A stretch of 64,000 nt of DNA from positions 97,687,178-97,751,177 of the forward strand of contig JAYESD010000011.1 in assembly GCA_036927565.1 (NCBI GenBank). The letters run 5' to 3'. A program made the translations under genes and the position numbers. The DNA comes from Tuctoria greenei (Eukaryota; Streptophyta; Magnoliopsida; Poales; Poaceae). Below, piece by piece: positions 22,278-33,904 of this stretch (position 1 is the stretch's first letter; every line of letters starts with the position of its first letter). The notes under the pieces are model-generated. The model ran no database searches. It saw only the letters and a list, made by a program, of their open reading frames with translations, and was not told the DNA's origin.

Positions 22278-23823
22278 TGAAAGTGCATCTAGGAATTCCT
22301 TGTGGGTTTTGGATGATTTATGACAAGCAAATGAGATCCTAACTACTTTGTTGAGATGAGCACATGTTTTAATGAGAAAATGAGCAAAGAGCCAAAAAGA
22401 AGGGAGAATGAGGAGCAATGTGGAAAAGAGCTCAAGGAACAAGTGTAGTAGATCATTGTGTATGGAGTGTGTTAAGGAAACACACCCCAAGAGCTCAAGC
22501 ACAAATAATCACACACATTTCACAAGTTTATACAGGTCAAAACTAGTCCGACTGACACCGGACTAGTCTGATATCTTTCTGCACAAGATCGGACAAGTCC
22601 GATATCACCACGGACTAGTCCGATATCTCTCTGACTAGAATTGGACTAGTCCCTCCCAGTGCAGACTAGTCCTCAAAACACTTCACAATTTGCACAAAAT
22701 CGGACAAGTCCGATCACACAACGGACTAGTCCGATATCATTCTGATGTAAATCGGACAAGTCCGATATTGGAACGGACTAGTCCAAAAACCCTCTGACCT
22801 AAATCGGACAAGTCCTCCAGGTACGGACTTGTCACCCAATTCACTTAGGGTTTCACTAATCTGGACAAGTCTGATGGTTATCAGACTAGTCCGAAGATTT
22901 CCAGAAGCGAAATCGAACAAGTCCGCTTCTAGCCAGACTAGTCCGATATTTCGAGACACCTTGGGTTTGCTACACACAGCACACCGGACTAGTCTGGTGT
23001 CCACCATGGACTAGTCCGATATTCCTAAACCCTAACGGTCACTTTTAGAAACCCCATATAAATATATGTGCACGGCCCAACTTTTACCTCTCTCGACCCC
23101 CTGCGCTGTCACACCTCCCAAGAGCCTCAAAAACATATCACTCCACGAAAGCAAAAGCAACAAAGATCATTCCCTTGAGGATACACTTTGGAACATTGGA
23201 GAGACACAGGTCAGCAGTCATTGAGCTCTTGGTTTGATTCCCTAACACACTCCTGTGATTTTCATTGTAATATTTTGAGTGTGTTCTTGGTGAAGTTCTT
23301 GTTGTAATCTTGGGGAGCCCTCAACGTGTGAGAAGGCCCCTTGAATTTTGTTATTTACCCTTTGTGATAAGTGAAGAGGATTGGCCTTCATTGTGATCCA
23401 ATGAGGGTAGGACCCGGTCCTTTTGGGGAGTCCTCAACATGGACGTAGGTTGCTTGTGTGGGAACTGAACCACGGGATAAAATCATTGTGTTCTTTCTTT
23501 GCGCCCATTGTTCTTATATTTCATACATACATCTAGGTTTCGATCAATCGTGCTAACTTTACATTGAAACATTGAGTTTAAGATTAAATTGTGATACACC
23601 CTAGTTTATATTTGTGCAACACTTAAATTACAAGTATAATTCCGCTGCTTACATCCTAGAGTCAAGTTAATCGATCAAATTTGATTAGCCTAGTCAGTAC
23701 ACACCAGACTAGTCCGCACTTGACCGGACTAGTCCGATATCTCGAGATTTGATCTGGTTGTTAAGTGTTGCAGGTTCCAACAAAATTCAAAAAGGCCTAT
23801 TCACCCCCTCTAGGCCACACTCA
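22278..23823 (+). repeat. 3' LTR of E
   Basis: 1546 bp, homologous to 12011-13569 throughout, with the palindrome array at about 22,540-23,020 and a second small cluster at about 23,700-23,745. Ends ...GGCCACACTCA, followed by target duplication GCTCC (23824-23828). Confidence 0.95.
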
Positions 23824-23955
23824 GCTCCATTTATATGGTGGTGGTAAGGTAAGAATAAGAAAGGTAAGATGGTAGATAAGGGGGATATGATACGAGGGTG
23901 TTCTTGGTTCGAAGATTAACAGCAACCGTTCCCCGACAATGGCGCTAGAAATGCT
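23824..23955 (-). other. D leader, gag start codon and PBS
   Basis: Short leader of element D. The native gag ATG is at 23830-23828, at the very edge of the E insertion. The minus strand reads AGCGCCATTGTCGGGGA at 23946-23930, close to the tRNA-Asp-type PBS (TGGCGCC..TGCCGGGGA pattern) of Athila-like elements, with a mutated first position. A ten-base gap separates it from the LTR. Confidence 0.8.
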
Positions 23956-25181
23956 TGTTGGTATTTCTTAACACCACAGAGTTATCCGCAAGCGCACGGA
24001 AATACCGTTGTAGCACTTCCCCTTAAACAGTATTCCCAAGGGTATCAAATCCAAAGAACGTGTGTGCTAATCTTTCGAACTAGCTCACCCAAGGACACAA
24101 AGTTGTTTGGTAGGCAAGGAATAGAGAGGAATTCAAAGTATTGATCCTAATTCAAGGTAGTTTGCAGTAGATTCTTGCATCGGGCACAGGCTTACTCCTA
24201 GCAATAGTAGGACGACTCCCGCCAAGAGCCTATGGCATAGTCGAACATGGAGGATTACGAAGGACAGATAGGGCTGTCACCATCTACTGCCTACCTCTTC
24301 AATCCGTGGGTCTACGAGATATCCACTATGATTTATAACCTAAGCACCACGCTTACGTTCTAAATCACTACTCTAGTTGTTTCGAACACAAAGCTACAAC
24401 TAGAGCCTCTAATGAATTAAAGCAGTGAACCCACAAGTAACTACTTGTGCAAACTACTAAGTATAAAATATCAAACTTGTATTGAATTCACAAAGGCTTA
24501 CTTGATTGAGTAAAACCTTTGTAGGGGTACAAGTGTAGAAGAGGGACTTGACAAGCCCAAACCTCCTTCTCCTAGACTCTTCACCACACTCTCTTTCTAC
24601 TTTGGTAGCCTCTAGGATACTCTAAACCTTTGGAGTGTAGCACTATTCTCAACTTTTGGTGTGTGTGAGAAGTGAGGTGAGGGGTTCTATTTATAGGTGG
24701 AGAAGGGTCGGTTCCCGCCACAATTAGCGCGCGAATCAGTCACCATTGACTCCAGGGAGTCGGGAGGAGCCAACACGTGTCATTTGACTGGGTTTGGCGC
24801 CACGAAGGGGTCGGACGAACCCCTGGTTCAGCAGACCTGGTCAAGCCTCCCCTCAGGGAGTGCTTCCTCCAGGTGGCTTCCAGGTGGGCCCCCTTGATGT
24901 ATATGGGTGCAACACCGTTGGATCTCCTCATATTCTTCTGTTTGTGGGCCATTTGATCCATGTGTTGCCTCATGTCATCGCCTGATTTGTAGAAATCAAT
25001 TTTCATGGATTCATCCCTGCATGTTTTGGTATTTTGGGTAATTATTCACGTGCATACAAATAGACACCAACACTTGTGGAATTGGGTTAGTGTATAGCCC
25101 TACCACTATGTTTTTTGTTTCTTTTATGCACATTATGAGGTGAATTGAAGGTCAAAATATGGTACTTAAAGACCGTCAACA
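23956..25181 (-). repeat. 5' LTR of D
   Basis: 1226 bp, the partner of 3607-4834, with TATA box at about 24688-24698 (minus) and outer end at GTCAACA followed by the target duplication GGGAG (25182-25186). Confidence 0.94.
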
Positions 25182-27091
25182 GGGAGGGAACCGGCCACTG
25201 CTAGATTTTGTGACACAGCTGCCATGCTCCCAGCTGAGGTCAGAGCTTCAGTCGCAACTGCCACACTAGCAGCCTGGGCGTCAGTTCCAGGTAAAGAAAC
25301 TGTCGTGCCGCCAGCCAAGTTCTCTGATATCAGCTCCTCCTGGTCAGAGTGTGGGATTCCATCCTTGGAAGCAGCTGCAAATGGAGTCACGAAGGTGACT
25401 ACCATGCCCGCTGCTGCACCCAAGCCTTCTTCAACTGCTTGTTGGGCATCTTTGAGATTGGTGACCCTTCACTCAATAGGCTCAGTTGTAGACGGAGTCA
25501 TGACGGTGACTACCACGCCTGCCGCTGCACCCAAATCTTCCTCAGGTGTTTTTTGGTCAGCTCCTAGATGACGCCTTTCCTTACCAGATTGATGGCCAAA
25601 ACATTGGTTATTACTGCCATCATCAGTACGCTGCGAATTCCCATGCGTGCATTCCTGGTCTTTTTGATTATCAGACTCTTGCACTGACCGCCTTGAACCT
25701 TTTTCAGCAACAGTTACATCACCTTCTTCTCCATCATCTACACTAGGAGGTGCATGGGAGGAATCATGCCTCTGACATTGATGAGCACCATCTATGGAAA
25801 CCGTTTCTCTTGACAGTGGGGTATTGAGGTCTATGTCATTTTGCTGAGGTGCAACCTTAATATCAATCTGATAAACCAATATCCAATTCCCTTGATATTC
25901 TTGCACATGTGACGGATCGATCACCCATAACTTCTGATGGGGAATATTTGCTAGATTGTAGTTCCAAGGTGAGCATTGAAAAGATGTGAGGTCTTTGAGC
26001 TCAAGAGTATCTTAGCGATGACGAGGCTGGGTTGTTGCTTGGTCTAGATTTGACGATCGAATTTGCTTATATCCTCCTGTTGTGCGTGTCAACATTGGAG
26101 TGACCCTCCTCCAGACCGAGCGTGTAGCTCTAGGCCAAGAAGGATCACTGATATTTTCTCTTCCCGTGAAGCCAGTGGGCGAAGGACACATCCTCCTCCA
26201 AACCGAGCGAATAGTTGTAGGTCGAGAAGGATCGTCATTGTCCTCGTGACTAGCTCTGCCTGTTGGTGCTTGGGGGATCCTTCTCTACACCGAGACCCCG
26301 GTCTCACGTCGAGAAGGATTACCACAAGCACCAGAAGCCGACTGGGGCAAAAATGCCGAGGTGAGTCGCTGCCAAACCGAGATCTTTGCCTCAGGTCGAA
26401 AACAAACGCCACCACGATCGCTAGTAACCTTCAAAGAACAGCACTCAAAGGCACATGACCCAAAACACCTGGAAACATCTAGGCTCAAGCCAGCATTTGG
26501 AGGCGAAGTGATCTTCAGAAATACAATTAAAGCATTTCCCAATCAAGTCCTACGACAGTGGACGCCGTAGGCAAACATTCTTCAGGTGACGCCTTCTAGA
26601 GTTCCTGGACTCCACCACCTTCCAGCCCCCAGTCTGCACCACTGGTTCACGGCTCATCAAAGGAGAGACCAGAGGGGCAGCTACATTTGTAAACGCCCTT
26701 CGTTGAGAAACAGTAGACTGCACCGTGGTTGTGATCGCCGCCTTATTCGTCACCGACGCAGCAGAGTTAACACGCATCGGGGAGGAGAGCAAAGCATCAC
26801 CGAAGGAAGTGGGGGATCTTCACTGGCTGGATGGGATCAGAAGGGGGGGAGTCAAAATCTGCTGGGGAGTCTACTCTTGATTGTGCAAAACGAGACCGAC
26901 CATGGGGGGATAAATGACGCTTCTAGGGGCGACAAGGAACAGGTGGAACGCGACATCCGGGGTGAGGAATCAGCGAGCGCAGCTGCAGTGGTGGCCGCCG
27001 GACCCGGAGTGGGCACCGACATGGGATGGGAGGGGGGTAGGACGTCAGGAGAGGAAGGGTCGGGAGATGCCAAGGGAGACGAAGAAGCCAT
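25182..27091 (-). pseudogene. locus I, N-terminal part: zinc-knuckle ORF, LINE ORF1-like
   Basis: Reading leftward from the ATG at 27091: a Pro/Ser-rich start (MASSSPLASPDPSSPDVL), a basic stretch GWKVVESRNSRRRHLKN, an in-frame TAG at about 26550, then a CCHC knuckle CFNCISEDHFASKC (26534-26493, C-x2-C-x4-H-x4-C). A second, frame-broken Cys-rich segment follows. Further on are IDPSHVQEYQGNWILVYQI and a duplicated GAAAGVVVTVMTP / GAAAGMVVTFVTP unit. This arrangement fits grass zinc-knuckle ORFs associated with LINE-1-like elements, which bind element RNA. It breaks at D's target duplication and resumes at 3606. No endonuclease or RT of a LINE is seen next to it. Confidence 0.6.
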
Positions 27092-27110
27092 CTCCTATCG
27101 TCCCTTCTGA

Positions 27111-28900
27111 ATTATGTGTAAAACTTCTAAGTGAGCCATAATTCTTTTTTTTTCTCTTGAGATCTTGATGCATCCTGTTGCTGCCCGGATAAATACTTCG
27201 ATAGGTGTGCTTCATCCAAGATCTTATTTCATAATCTAATATTTCAGGGTACAACAATTTGGTCATTGAACCATTAGGTTCCTTGTTCGCCTTTCCGAAA
27301 GCATAATTTTTCTCCATATTTAATTCTTCTTTGAATATGAGACATTGCTTTATCTCTCTTCTGAGCCTCTATAATCTCCTCTCTAATTGTAGTTATGAGA
27401 GCTAGAAATATAACAATCCGTAGGGAATCAAGCGTAAACTTGGTTCTTCCTCTTCCTCTAAAATTACGGTCAAGTTATGAACGTGAGATTTGTGACTCGA
27501 CACGTCAGCCACCACATTGGCCTTACCTGGATGATAATGGATCTCAGATTCATAATCCTTATTTAATTCCATCCATCTTTGCTGCCTCATACTTATATCC
27601 TTCTGTGTAAATATGTATTCGAGGCTTTTATGGTCGGTGTAGAGATGCACTAATTTTCTTACCAGGTAGGGTATCCACATTTTCAATGCCAGAACCACCA
27701 CATCTAACTCAAGATCATGAGTTGGATAATGGTGCTCATGGTTACAGAGCTGACGTGATACATATGCAATCGCACATCAATCTTACATAAGAATGCAGCC
27801 AAGTCCAATGCCTGATGCATTACAATAAACATCCAATGGTTTGGTAGTGTCTAGTTGTGCTAAAACTGGTGCCGTTGTAAGATGTTTCATGAAGATCTAG
27901 AAGGATTCTTCACAAGCTTCATTCCAAACGTACTTGTTGCTCTTCTTTAGAAACTCCGTCATTGGCTTAGCATTCTTTGAAAAGCTAGGAACAAATCTCT
28001 GATACTGGCCCGCTAATCCCAAGAAACTACGGACTTCATGAACGAAGCTGGGTGAATTCCATTTTAGAACCTGCACCACTTTACTGGGATTGACATACAC
28101 ACCTTCGGCTTAAATGATGTGACCAAGAAATGGTGCATTGTTGATCCAAAACTCACAATTGCTGAATTTGGCGTATAGCTTGTGATCCTTTCGTCGTTGG
28201 AGCACGATATGCAGATGTTCGACATGCTCTTCCTATGATTTGGAAAAAACCAATATATCATCGATGAGGACCATGACGAATTTATCCAACTCTGGCATGA
28301 ACACCGAATTCATTAGATACATGAAATGTGTTGGGTCATTTGTGAGACCAAAGGACATGACTAGATACTCATAGTGTCCTTATCTAGTTGAGAATGCCTT
28401 CTTTGGGATATCTTCCGCTCGAATCTTGATTTAATGATATCCCGACCATGGATCCATTTTAGAGAATATTTTAGCACCCACTAATTGATCAAATAGAATA
28501 TCAATTTGAGGTAGTGTATACTTGTTCTTGATTGTTATGACATTAAGTGGACGATAATCAACGCAAAGCCTTAGTGTCTCATCCTTCTTCTTCAAAAAGA
28601 TAGCTGAGTAGCCCCAAAGAGATGAACTAGGATGAATAAACCCATTGTCTATGAGTTCCTCAACTGTTCCTTTAACTCACGTAATTCCTTGGGTGCCATC
28701 CTGTACAATCTTCGAGATATGGGTGTGGTTCTGGTTACTAACTTGATCTTGAATTCCACATCTCGCTCAGGCGGCATTCCTGGCAGATCATCAGGGAACA
28801 CATCCGGATATTCACAAACCACCAGAATATCCTCAAGCCTTTTGACTTCAATATGGTAATTGGGTGGATTTTCTTGTACAAGATCTTCAAGATATATAGT
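27111..28900 (-). pseudogene. H Gypsy RT, RNase H and start of integrase (remnant)
   Basis: Minus strand, many stops. [19 protein letters not shown], catalytic [12 protein letters not shown], then NAPFLGHII. Connection: FLGLAGQYQRFVPSFSKNA. RNase H: LVHLYTDHKSLEYIFTQKD, then MELNKDYESEIHYHPGKAN. Integrase zinc-binding start: HTYRSIYPGSNRMHQDLK, after which the sequence is cut off at about 27,115-27,150 by the 5' end of locus I. The RT style (LIDDILVFS) and the HPG motif fit chromovirus-type plant Gypsy elements, but the integrase C-terminus that would show a chromodomain is missing. Confidence 0.85.
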
Positions 28901-29305
28901 ATCGTGGTCGTGAAGTTAAGAATCTAACTAAACGATTCGAGGACCGATGTCCAAAACAGCTCCATGATGATTCAACCAAGCCATTTCCAAGATAATATTG
29001 ATCTTGTGACCATCAAGGATGATGAGGGTGGTAGGATACAATTTTCCACCTAGACACAATAGTGTTGTGGACACAATTCCATTGGCAGATATATTGCCTC
29101 TAGGTGAATGTATAAGGTATGCCTCTTTGGTGGTAGTAGTTGGTATCTGATGCTGGAGCACAAAATATCTGCTGATGAAGTTGTGGGTTGCACCAGAATC
29201 AAATAGAGTGAATATAGGTTGATACAGCAGGGTGAACATGCCCGCTAACACGGGTTCTCCTTCTTGAATGTCTTTAACCGCAACATAGTTAATGTTGTCG
29301 CCCAT
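28901..29305 (-). pseudogene. H protease
   Basis: Retropepsin segment with TLFDSGATHNFISRYFV (active-site DSGA) and a flap-like region, then INIILEMAWLNHHGAVLD, where the usual ending is GMDWL. It is one intact frame of about 125 codons between gag and RT. Confidence 0.85.
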
Positions 29306-29339
29306 TAAATGATCTTCTCATGTTGTTCTAGTTTCCGTT

Positions 29340-30085
29340 TTAAACCTTGATGTGAAGAGGTTGGCTTGTTGTCCTGTCGGGCTTTACGACAATCTCATGT
29401 GAAGTGACCCCTTTGTTTCCCACAGAATTGAGGTAGACGAAAGTCATGTGCAACCTAGTGATGTAATGGTGCACAAAGTACAATCTGCAGATGTTGACGT
29501 GGTAATTCTGCCACTGGGTGAATTCCATGATCAGATGGTAAATTATGCACCAACCGATACTTTTGAAGAGCACCGTGGTTGCTAACCGGTTGCACACTCC
29601 ATTTTCTCTCCTCCGCCTGAGTTTGGCGATGAGCAACTTCCATCATGATAGCGACACTTACTAACTTATCATAATCATTGCGATGGAATAGGGTCACCTT
29701 TTCTCGAAGTTGGATATTTAGGCCTCAAAAGAAGTAATCACATCTCTCGATCTCCATATTTCAAGATCAAGCGCATATTGTACCATCTGATCGAGCCCTT
29801 CAGAATACTCATGGGCGCTCATTTCCCCTTGCTTTAACTCCCCGAACTCCCAAAGCTTTGTTTCTCGAATCCCCGTAGGGATGTGCCGAGCATGAAAAGC
29901 CTCACGAAATTCAATCCATAACACACGATATCCTTTAGGGATAGTAGCGAGATATTGTGCCCACCAAGCCCCAATTGATCCATGAAGCTGCTCAGCGGCC
30001 AATAGCGTCTTTAGATACTCATCCAGTTGTAATAATCCAAACTTAGCTTCCTGATAGATATGGCCAAAAAACAATCAATCAAGCA
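29340..30085 (-). pseudogene. H Gag remnant
   Basis: Retrotransposon Gag domain: AAEQLHGSIGAWWAQYLA, IEFREAFHARHIPTGIRE, LWEFGELKQGEMSAHEYSE. The N-terminus is missing at about 30,040-30,085, where it meets the Copia fragment F. Downstream frames (29,340-29,700) are broken; a Cys-rich stretch at about 29,370-29,420 may be a decayed zinc knuckle. There is no LTR or leader, so this is a truncated relic. Confidence 0.8.
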
Positions 30086-30877
30086 AGCAATGACCATAAT
30101 CCATCAAAACATAATAATTTAAAATATCTGAGAGAAAATCGAGGGAGGCAAGTTTTCGCAAGCATGCGAGTTTTTTAAGAACCTAAAATACTAGTAATCA
30201 GATGTGCAACATCTTAAGCCACATTTTGAGAATCTAGGATACTTAACATATTTCTCAGTTTGCAAAATCATTTTTCATCTTGTGGATTGGTGTAAATATC
30301 GGCTAGTTGATTTTTGGTTCTAACATGAGAAATGACTATGTCTCCCTTAATTGAGTGGTCCCTAAAGAAGTGGTGTCGGATGTCTATGTGTTTGGTCCTA
30401 AAATGCTCAAGGGGGTCATGGGCAATCTTAATGGAACTCTCATTATCGTAGAGTAGTGGAATATAGTTCATATTGAGACCATAGCCTCTTAGAGTTTTTT
30501 GCAACCTAAAAGGTTGTGCAACAACTCCCAACAGCAACATACTCTGCTTTGGCTATGAATAGGGCAATGGAGTTTTGTTTCTTGGATGACCATGACTCTA
30601 GGGACCTACCCAAGAATTGGCAAGTTCTGGAGGTACTTTTCCTATCAACCTTACACCCGACATAATCTACATCGGAGTATCTGATGAGATTAAACTTTGA
30701 CCCTTTAGGATACCATAACTCAAGGTTTGTTGTATGAACTAAATGCCACAAAATTCTCTAAACGGAGGTCAAATGAAACTCCTTAGGTGTGGCATAAAAT
30801 CCTGCACACATACAAACAATAAGCATAATATGAGGCCTAGATGCATAAAGGTAAAGTAAGGATCCTATCATGGAGCG
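30086..30877 (-). pseudogene. F: Copia RNase H remnant, same family as E
   Basis: Minus strand, reading from the RT end (IGSLLYL, stop, LVHTTNLELWYPKGSKFN) through RNase H (YSDVDYVGCKVDRKSTS, AEYVAVGSCC, HIDIRHHFFRDHSIKGD, QLADIYTNPQDEK) into about 170 bases of 3' non-coding DNA. It aligns with 18,640-19,300 of element E at the protein level with few changes. It lacks LTRs. Its right edge is cut by the start of element B at 30878, just after CATGGAG; its left edge meets H. Confidence 0.87.
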
Positions 30878-31231
30878 TGGCAGTACCCTGTAGACCGGGT
30901 ACCCCCGCGTACATGCTAGAAGAAGCTTCGGACTCGGCCTCCCCGCTGAGACGGTCTTGGGGGCTGCCTCGCGTCCTCCGGCTCTGAGCCCTTGTTTCCA
31001 TCGAGGAGGGCACCAGGGCTGCCAAGCATCCTCCAGCTCCAGTCCCTTGCTCCCGCCGAGGAGGGCTCCCTAGCTGGCACGTGTCCCACGACCTACAATA
31101 GGCAGTGGGCCCAGAAGAGTAAAGGGTGGCATGTCCTGTCCAGTCATATATTGAAGGCACACGCCTTCCCCAGGTGCACAGGTGCAGCACACGCTCCTGT
31201 CAGGTACCGCAGCATCCAATCACATCGCAGT
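30878..31231 (+). repeat. B 5' LTR, left half
   Basis: Begins TGGCAGTACC, like the TGTCGGTACC start of A's LTR, immediately after the truncated Copia F. It is GC-rich. It breaks at GCAGT, the target site of A. Confidence 0.75.
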
Positions 31232-31357
31232 TGTCGGTACTCTGCGTACCGGGTACCCCACGGTACCGCAAGAAGTGCGAGAGAGTTCCACCTGTCAAAG
31301 TTGAAGGTCTCCTAAGACCCCACACATCACACTACACCGGACCCGCATCCCTCAAAT

Positions 31358-31580
31358 GGTTAGCTCCGGGATTGACACGTCTGATGTAACTCCGGAGCTA
31401 AACTCCCAACATAGGGAAGCTCCGCAGTAAACACGTGTATAATAACCTCGGACCTAACCCCCAGCAGAGGGAAGCTCCGGTGTCGCCACGTGTATAGCGG
31501 TTCCGGAGCTATCTCCTCGCAAGGGGAAGCTCTGAAGCTGCCACTTGTGCAGCCTCTAGACCTACACCAGCTACGAGTAC
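31358..31580. repeat. ~55-bp tandem units with G-box cores in A U3
   Basis: Units start at about 31358, 31414, 31469 and 31523 (spacing 54-56). Each holds AGCTCCGG/AGCTCTG and, in the middle two, CACGTGTATA. CACGTG is the plant G-box/ABRE core. The 3' LTR has the same series at about 39,726-39,950. Confidence 0.75.
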
Positions 31581-31828
31581 ACTGGCGGATCTCCAACAGT
31601 GCGGACATTCAAGGGGCAGTTAAAGCGGTAGTTACAAGATCTGATTACGTGTCATTAATGCTGTATTAATGACACACGATGAGAGCACTGTTAATAGGTG
31701 TAACACAGCCATTAAGGCACGTTATCACACTATTAACCACGCTTAATGCTCTTACACAATGTATGAGGCTATTAAATACGCTAGGGCTACATGTTGGGCC
31801 AGGCAAACGTTGTAACGGTCAGTCCTTG

Positions 31829-31844
31829 GATTATAAAAGGATTG
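31829..31844 (+). promoter_or_regulatory. TATA box in A 5' LTR
   Basis: GGATTATAAAAGGATT downstream of the 55-bp units; identical in the 3' LTR (about 40,196-40,211) and in B (about 40,663-40,678). Confidence 0.7.
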
Positions 31845-32081
31845 TGCCGCACGATACAGGGACACTCAATCTGATCCAAGTGCCACCCATACTAGTGCTA
31901 CTCAATACAACAACACACTCACACCATGGAGTAGGGTATTATGATCAGGCGGCCCGAACCAAGTAAATCTCTTGTGTCACCATCTTGTTCCTGATCTTTG
32001 CGTGCCCAAATCGATACAAGAACATCCGCGAGCCACAATCTCGTAGTATCGGGGTAAGTGTCATTCTCACACTTTGACATT

Positions 32082-32099
32082 TGGTGCGCCAGGTAGGGG
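32082..32099 (+). other. primer-binding site of A
   Basis: TGGTGCGCCAGGTAGGGG two bases after the LTR. It is one base different from B's TGGCGCGCCAGGTAGGGG, a PBS type known from grass Tat-like Gypsy elements. Confidence 0.8.
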
Positions 32100-32115
32100 C
32101 ACCCGAGGTCTCAAG

Positions 32116-33904
32116 ATGGAGAACTCCACCGCAGGATCCTCCAACGGCAACCATGCTGAGCAGCCTGCTAGAGGCAATCCCTCCAACATGCAACAACCAG
32201 CGGGCGCCGTTGTCCCGGCGGGTGTCATGCCACCACCAGCACCATCTGCCCCAACAAATAATGTTGGACATCGGGATAGGGTACTTGTGTCGGTCACATC
32301 ATCGGCAAACAACAACCCCGAGAACGCGTTGATTGTTGCGCGAACTCTATTGGAGTGCCCACCAGTGCCAGGAGCACCTCAGGTGCGATGGAGCATTGGC
32401 GCATTGATGTACAACATCTGGTTGCAGCCGCACCCGATGCCATCAGCAACCAAGGTCCTCACCCTTCGGGGGAGGCAACATCTCAACGTAGGACCTTGTC
32501 TGGAAGACTTGGTCATCACGTGTCACAGCACTGCCAGCGTGCTACATCCCAACAGGTGACTTTGTTGTCTTCCGAGGCACGAGCACCCACACCATCACCA
32601 GGACTCCGACTCATGACCTGCGGTCAAAACTTGATCACCGTTACTGGCAGTAGGACGGCCGCGTCCATATCGAGCGTGCTTACGAGAGGCGAGAGGCTCG
32701 GGACAATCCTGCTCCTCAAGGAGTAGGGGGAGGCTGTTCTGCCCGGGTCATGCACTTACGCATGATCAGATGGGAAGAGAAGTTGTAGCCTCATTTGCTG
32801 GAGAAATTTGACAGGACTGCCAACCCCTCCGTGTTTCTCCATATATACTCCACTGCTATACTTGCGGCGGGGGGCAACGAGGTCGTGATGGCCAACTACT
32901 TCCCGGTGGCCTTAACTAGAACCACTAGGTCCTGGTTTATGAGCCTCCCGCCTGACTCCATCAACAGTTGGGCGAAGCTATGCCAACAGTTCACTACTAA
33001 TTTTGGGAGTTCGTATACTCGACCTTGCACTAAACTGGACCTTTGTGTTGTCCAACAAAAAACGGGAGAGTCACTGTGATCCTTCATCCAGCGATTCTCT
33101 CAGGTACACAATACCATCCCATCCATCTCGAGTGCCTCTGTTATTGTTGCATTCAAACAGGGCGTACGAGACAAAAAGATGATGGAGAAGCTGGCAATCA
33201 AAGAAGTCACCAGCGTCATGGAACTCTTCAGCCTAGCAGACAAATGTGCTAAAGCTGCGGAGGGTCGTGAGATGCACTCCAAACCTCCTCCGGAGGCTAA
33301 CAAGAAATCTTCCAAGACTGAAGCCACTACATCCGAAGGTGGCAAAAAGAAAAAGAAGCCCAACGGCAAGAAGAAGTCGTGGGCCGGCGCACCTACTGTT
33401 GCGGTTGCTGCAGCTCCGGGTGGCCGGCGACCATGCCCTGAGAAATGACCTCGTCCTTCATCAGAAGACTACAGCAGTTCCAAGATGTGGTCTTCGATCC
33501 ACAAGACGGAAAAACACAATTTGGAAAAAATCCGAGAGGTTCGAAATCTTGTCGAGCGCTACAACAAGCGCCGAGAAGAAGCTCCTTTCCACCAGCGGGA
33601 AGGAAAGCAAAAATTCGATGAAGCTCCGGCTGAGGAGGAGCTAGGCTTTCAAGACCCCAAGAAGGTTTTGAATGATGTCTACAACACTGTCGTCGACGAC
33701 TCTGATGTCTTTGACAACGAGCATCGGAAGACCTTGAACACTATTTATGGTGGTTCTTGGGACATCACATCTCGCTGCATCCTCAGGACAATGGGTCGGG
33801 ATATGGCTGCTGCAGCTCCCACCGCCAGGTCGGAGCCTCATCGGAAGTGGATGGACACTCCCATAATTTTTGATGCCTCAGACTGCCCTTGTAACATGAT
33901 TTGA
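32116..33904 (+). pseudogene. A Gag
   Basis: From the ATG at 32116 a Pro/Ala-rich N-terminus; frames shift around 32,560 and 32,790. The Gag domain is at 32,795-33,270: LLEKFDRTANPSVFLHIYS, NYFPVALTRTTRSWFMSLP, LCQQFTTNFGSSYTRP, then RDKKMMEKLAIKEVTSVME after a frameshift near 33,080. A Lys-rich stretch (GGKKKKKPNGKKKS) follows. The C-terminal part (33,485-33,904) holds FQDPKKVLNDVYNTV and TLNTIYGGSW. It forms the particle shell. It has at least three frameshifts or stops. Confidence 0.85.

Larger units (their letters stand above)
12011..23823 (+). mobile_element. SIRE-like Copia retrotransposon E
   Basis: Complete 11.8-kb Copia element: LTRs 12011-13569 and 22278-23823, perfect 5-bp target duplication GCTCC, PBS TGGTATCAGAGC, gag, pol in Copia order (integrase before RT), a third ORF, and a PPT. 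The long LTRs, the stop between gag and pol and the extra 3' ORF match the SIRE/Maximus group. It sits inside gag of D. By hand count about seven differences separate the first 230 LTR bases, fewer than in D, in agreement with the nesting. All coding regions carry stops or frameshifts. Confidence 0.95.
3607..25181 (-). mobile_element. Athila-like Gypsy retrotransposon D (interrupted by E)
   Basis: This is a complete Gypsy element on the minus strand, bounded by two homologous LTRs (3607-4834 and 23956-25181) and a perfect 5-bp target duplication GGGAG. Order from right to left: 5' LTR, tRNA-Asp-like PBS, gag, protease region, RT, RNase H, integrase, an accessory ORF, PPT, 3' LTR. It belongs to the Athila-like branch by integrase/RNase H style (for example [31 protein letters not shown]) and PBS. 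Element E (12011-23823) is inserted in gag. By hand count the first 255 bases of the two LTRs differ at about 13 positions. It is not autonomous now, having several stops and two frameshifts. Confidence 0.93.
31232..32079 (+). repeat. 5' LTR of A
   Basis: 848 bp, TGTCGG...TTTGACA. It carries four units of about 55 bp (31,358-31,580), each with an AGCTCCGG-type core and two with CACGTGT, and a TATA box in GGATTATAAAAGGATT at about 31,829-31,844. Confidence 0.94.

Noticed and set aside
25224..25571. Plus-strand frames at 25,200-26,600
   Set aside because: Shadow frames of the minus-strand locus I; no motifs of their own.
32067..32315. Minus-strand frames around 32,000-32,300
   Set aside because: Shadows of A's Pro/Ala-rich Gag N-terminus and leader.
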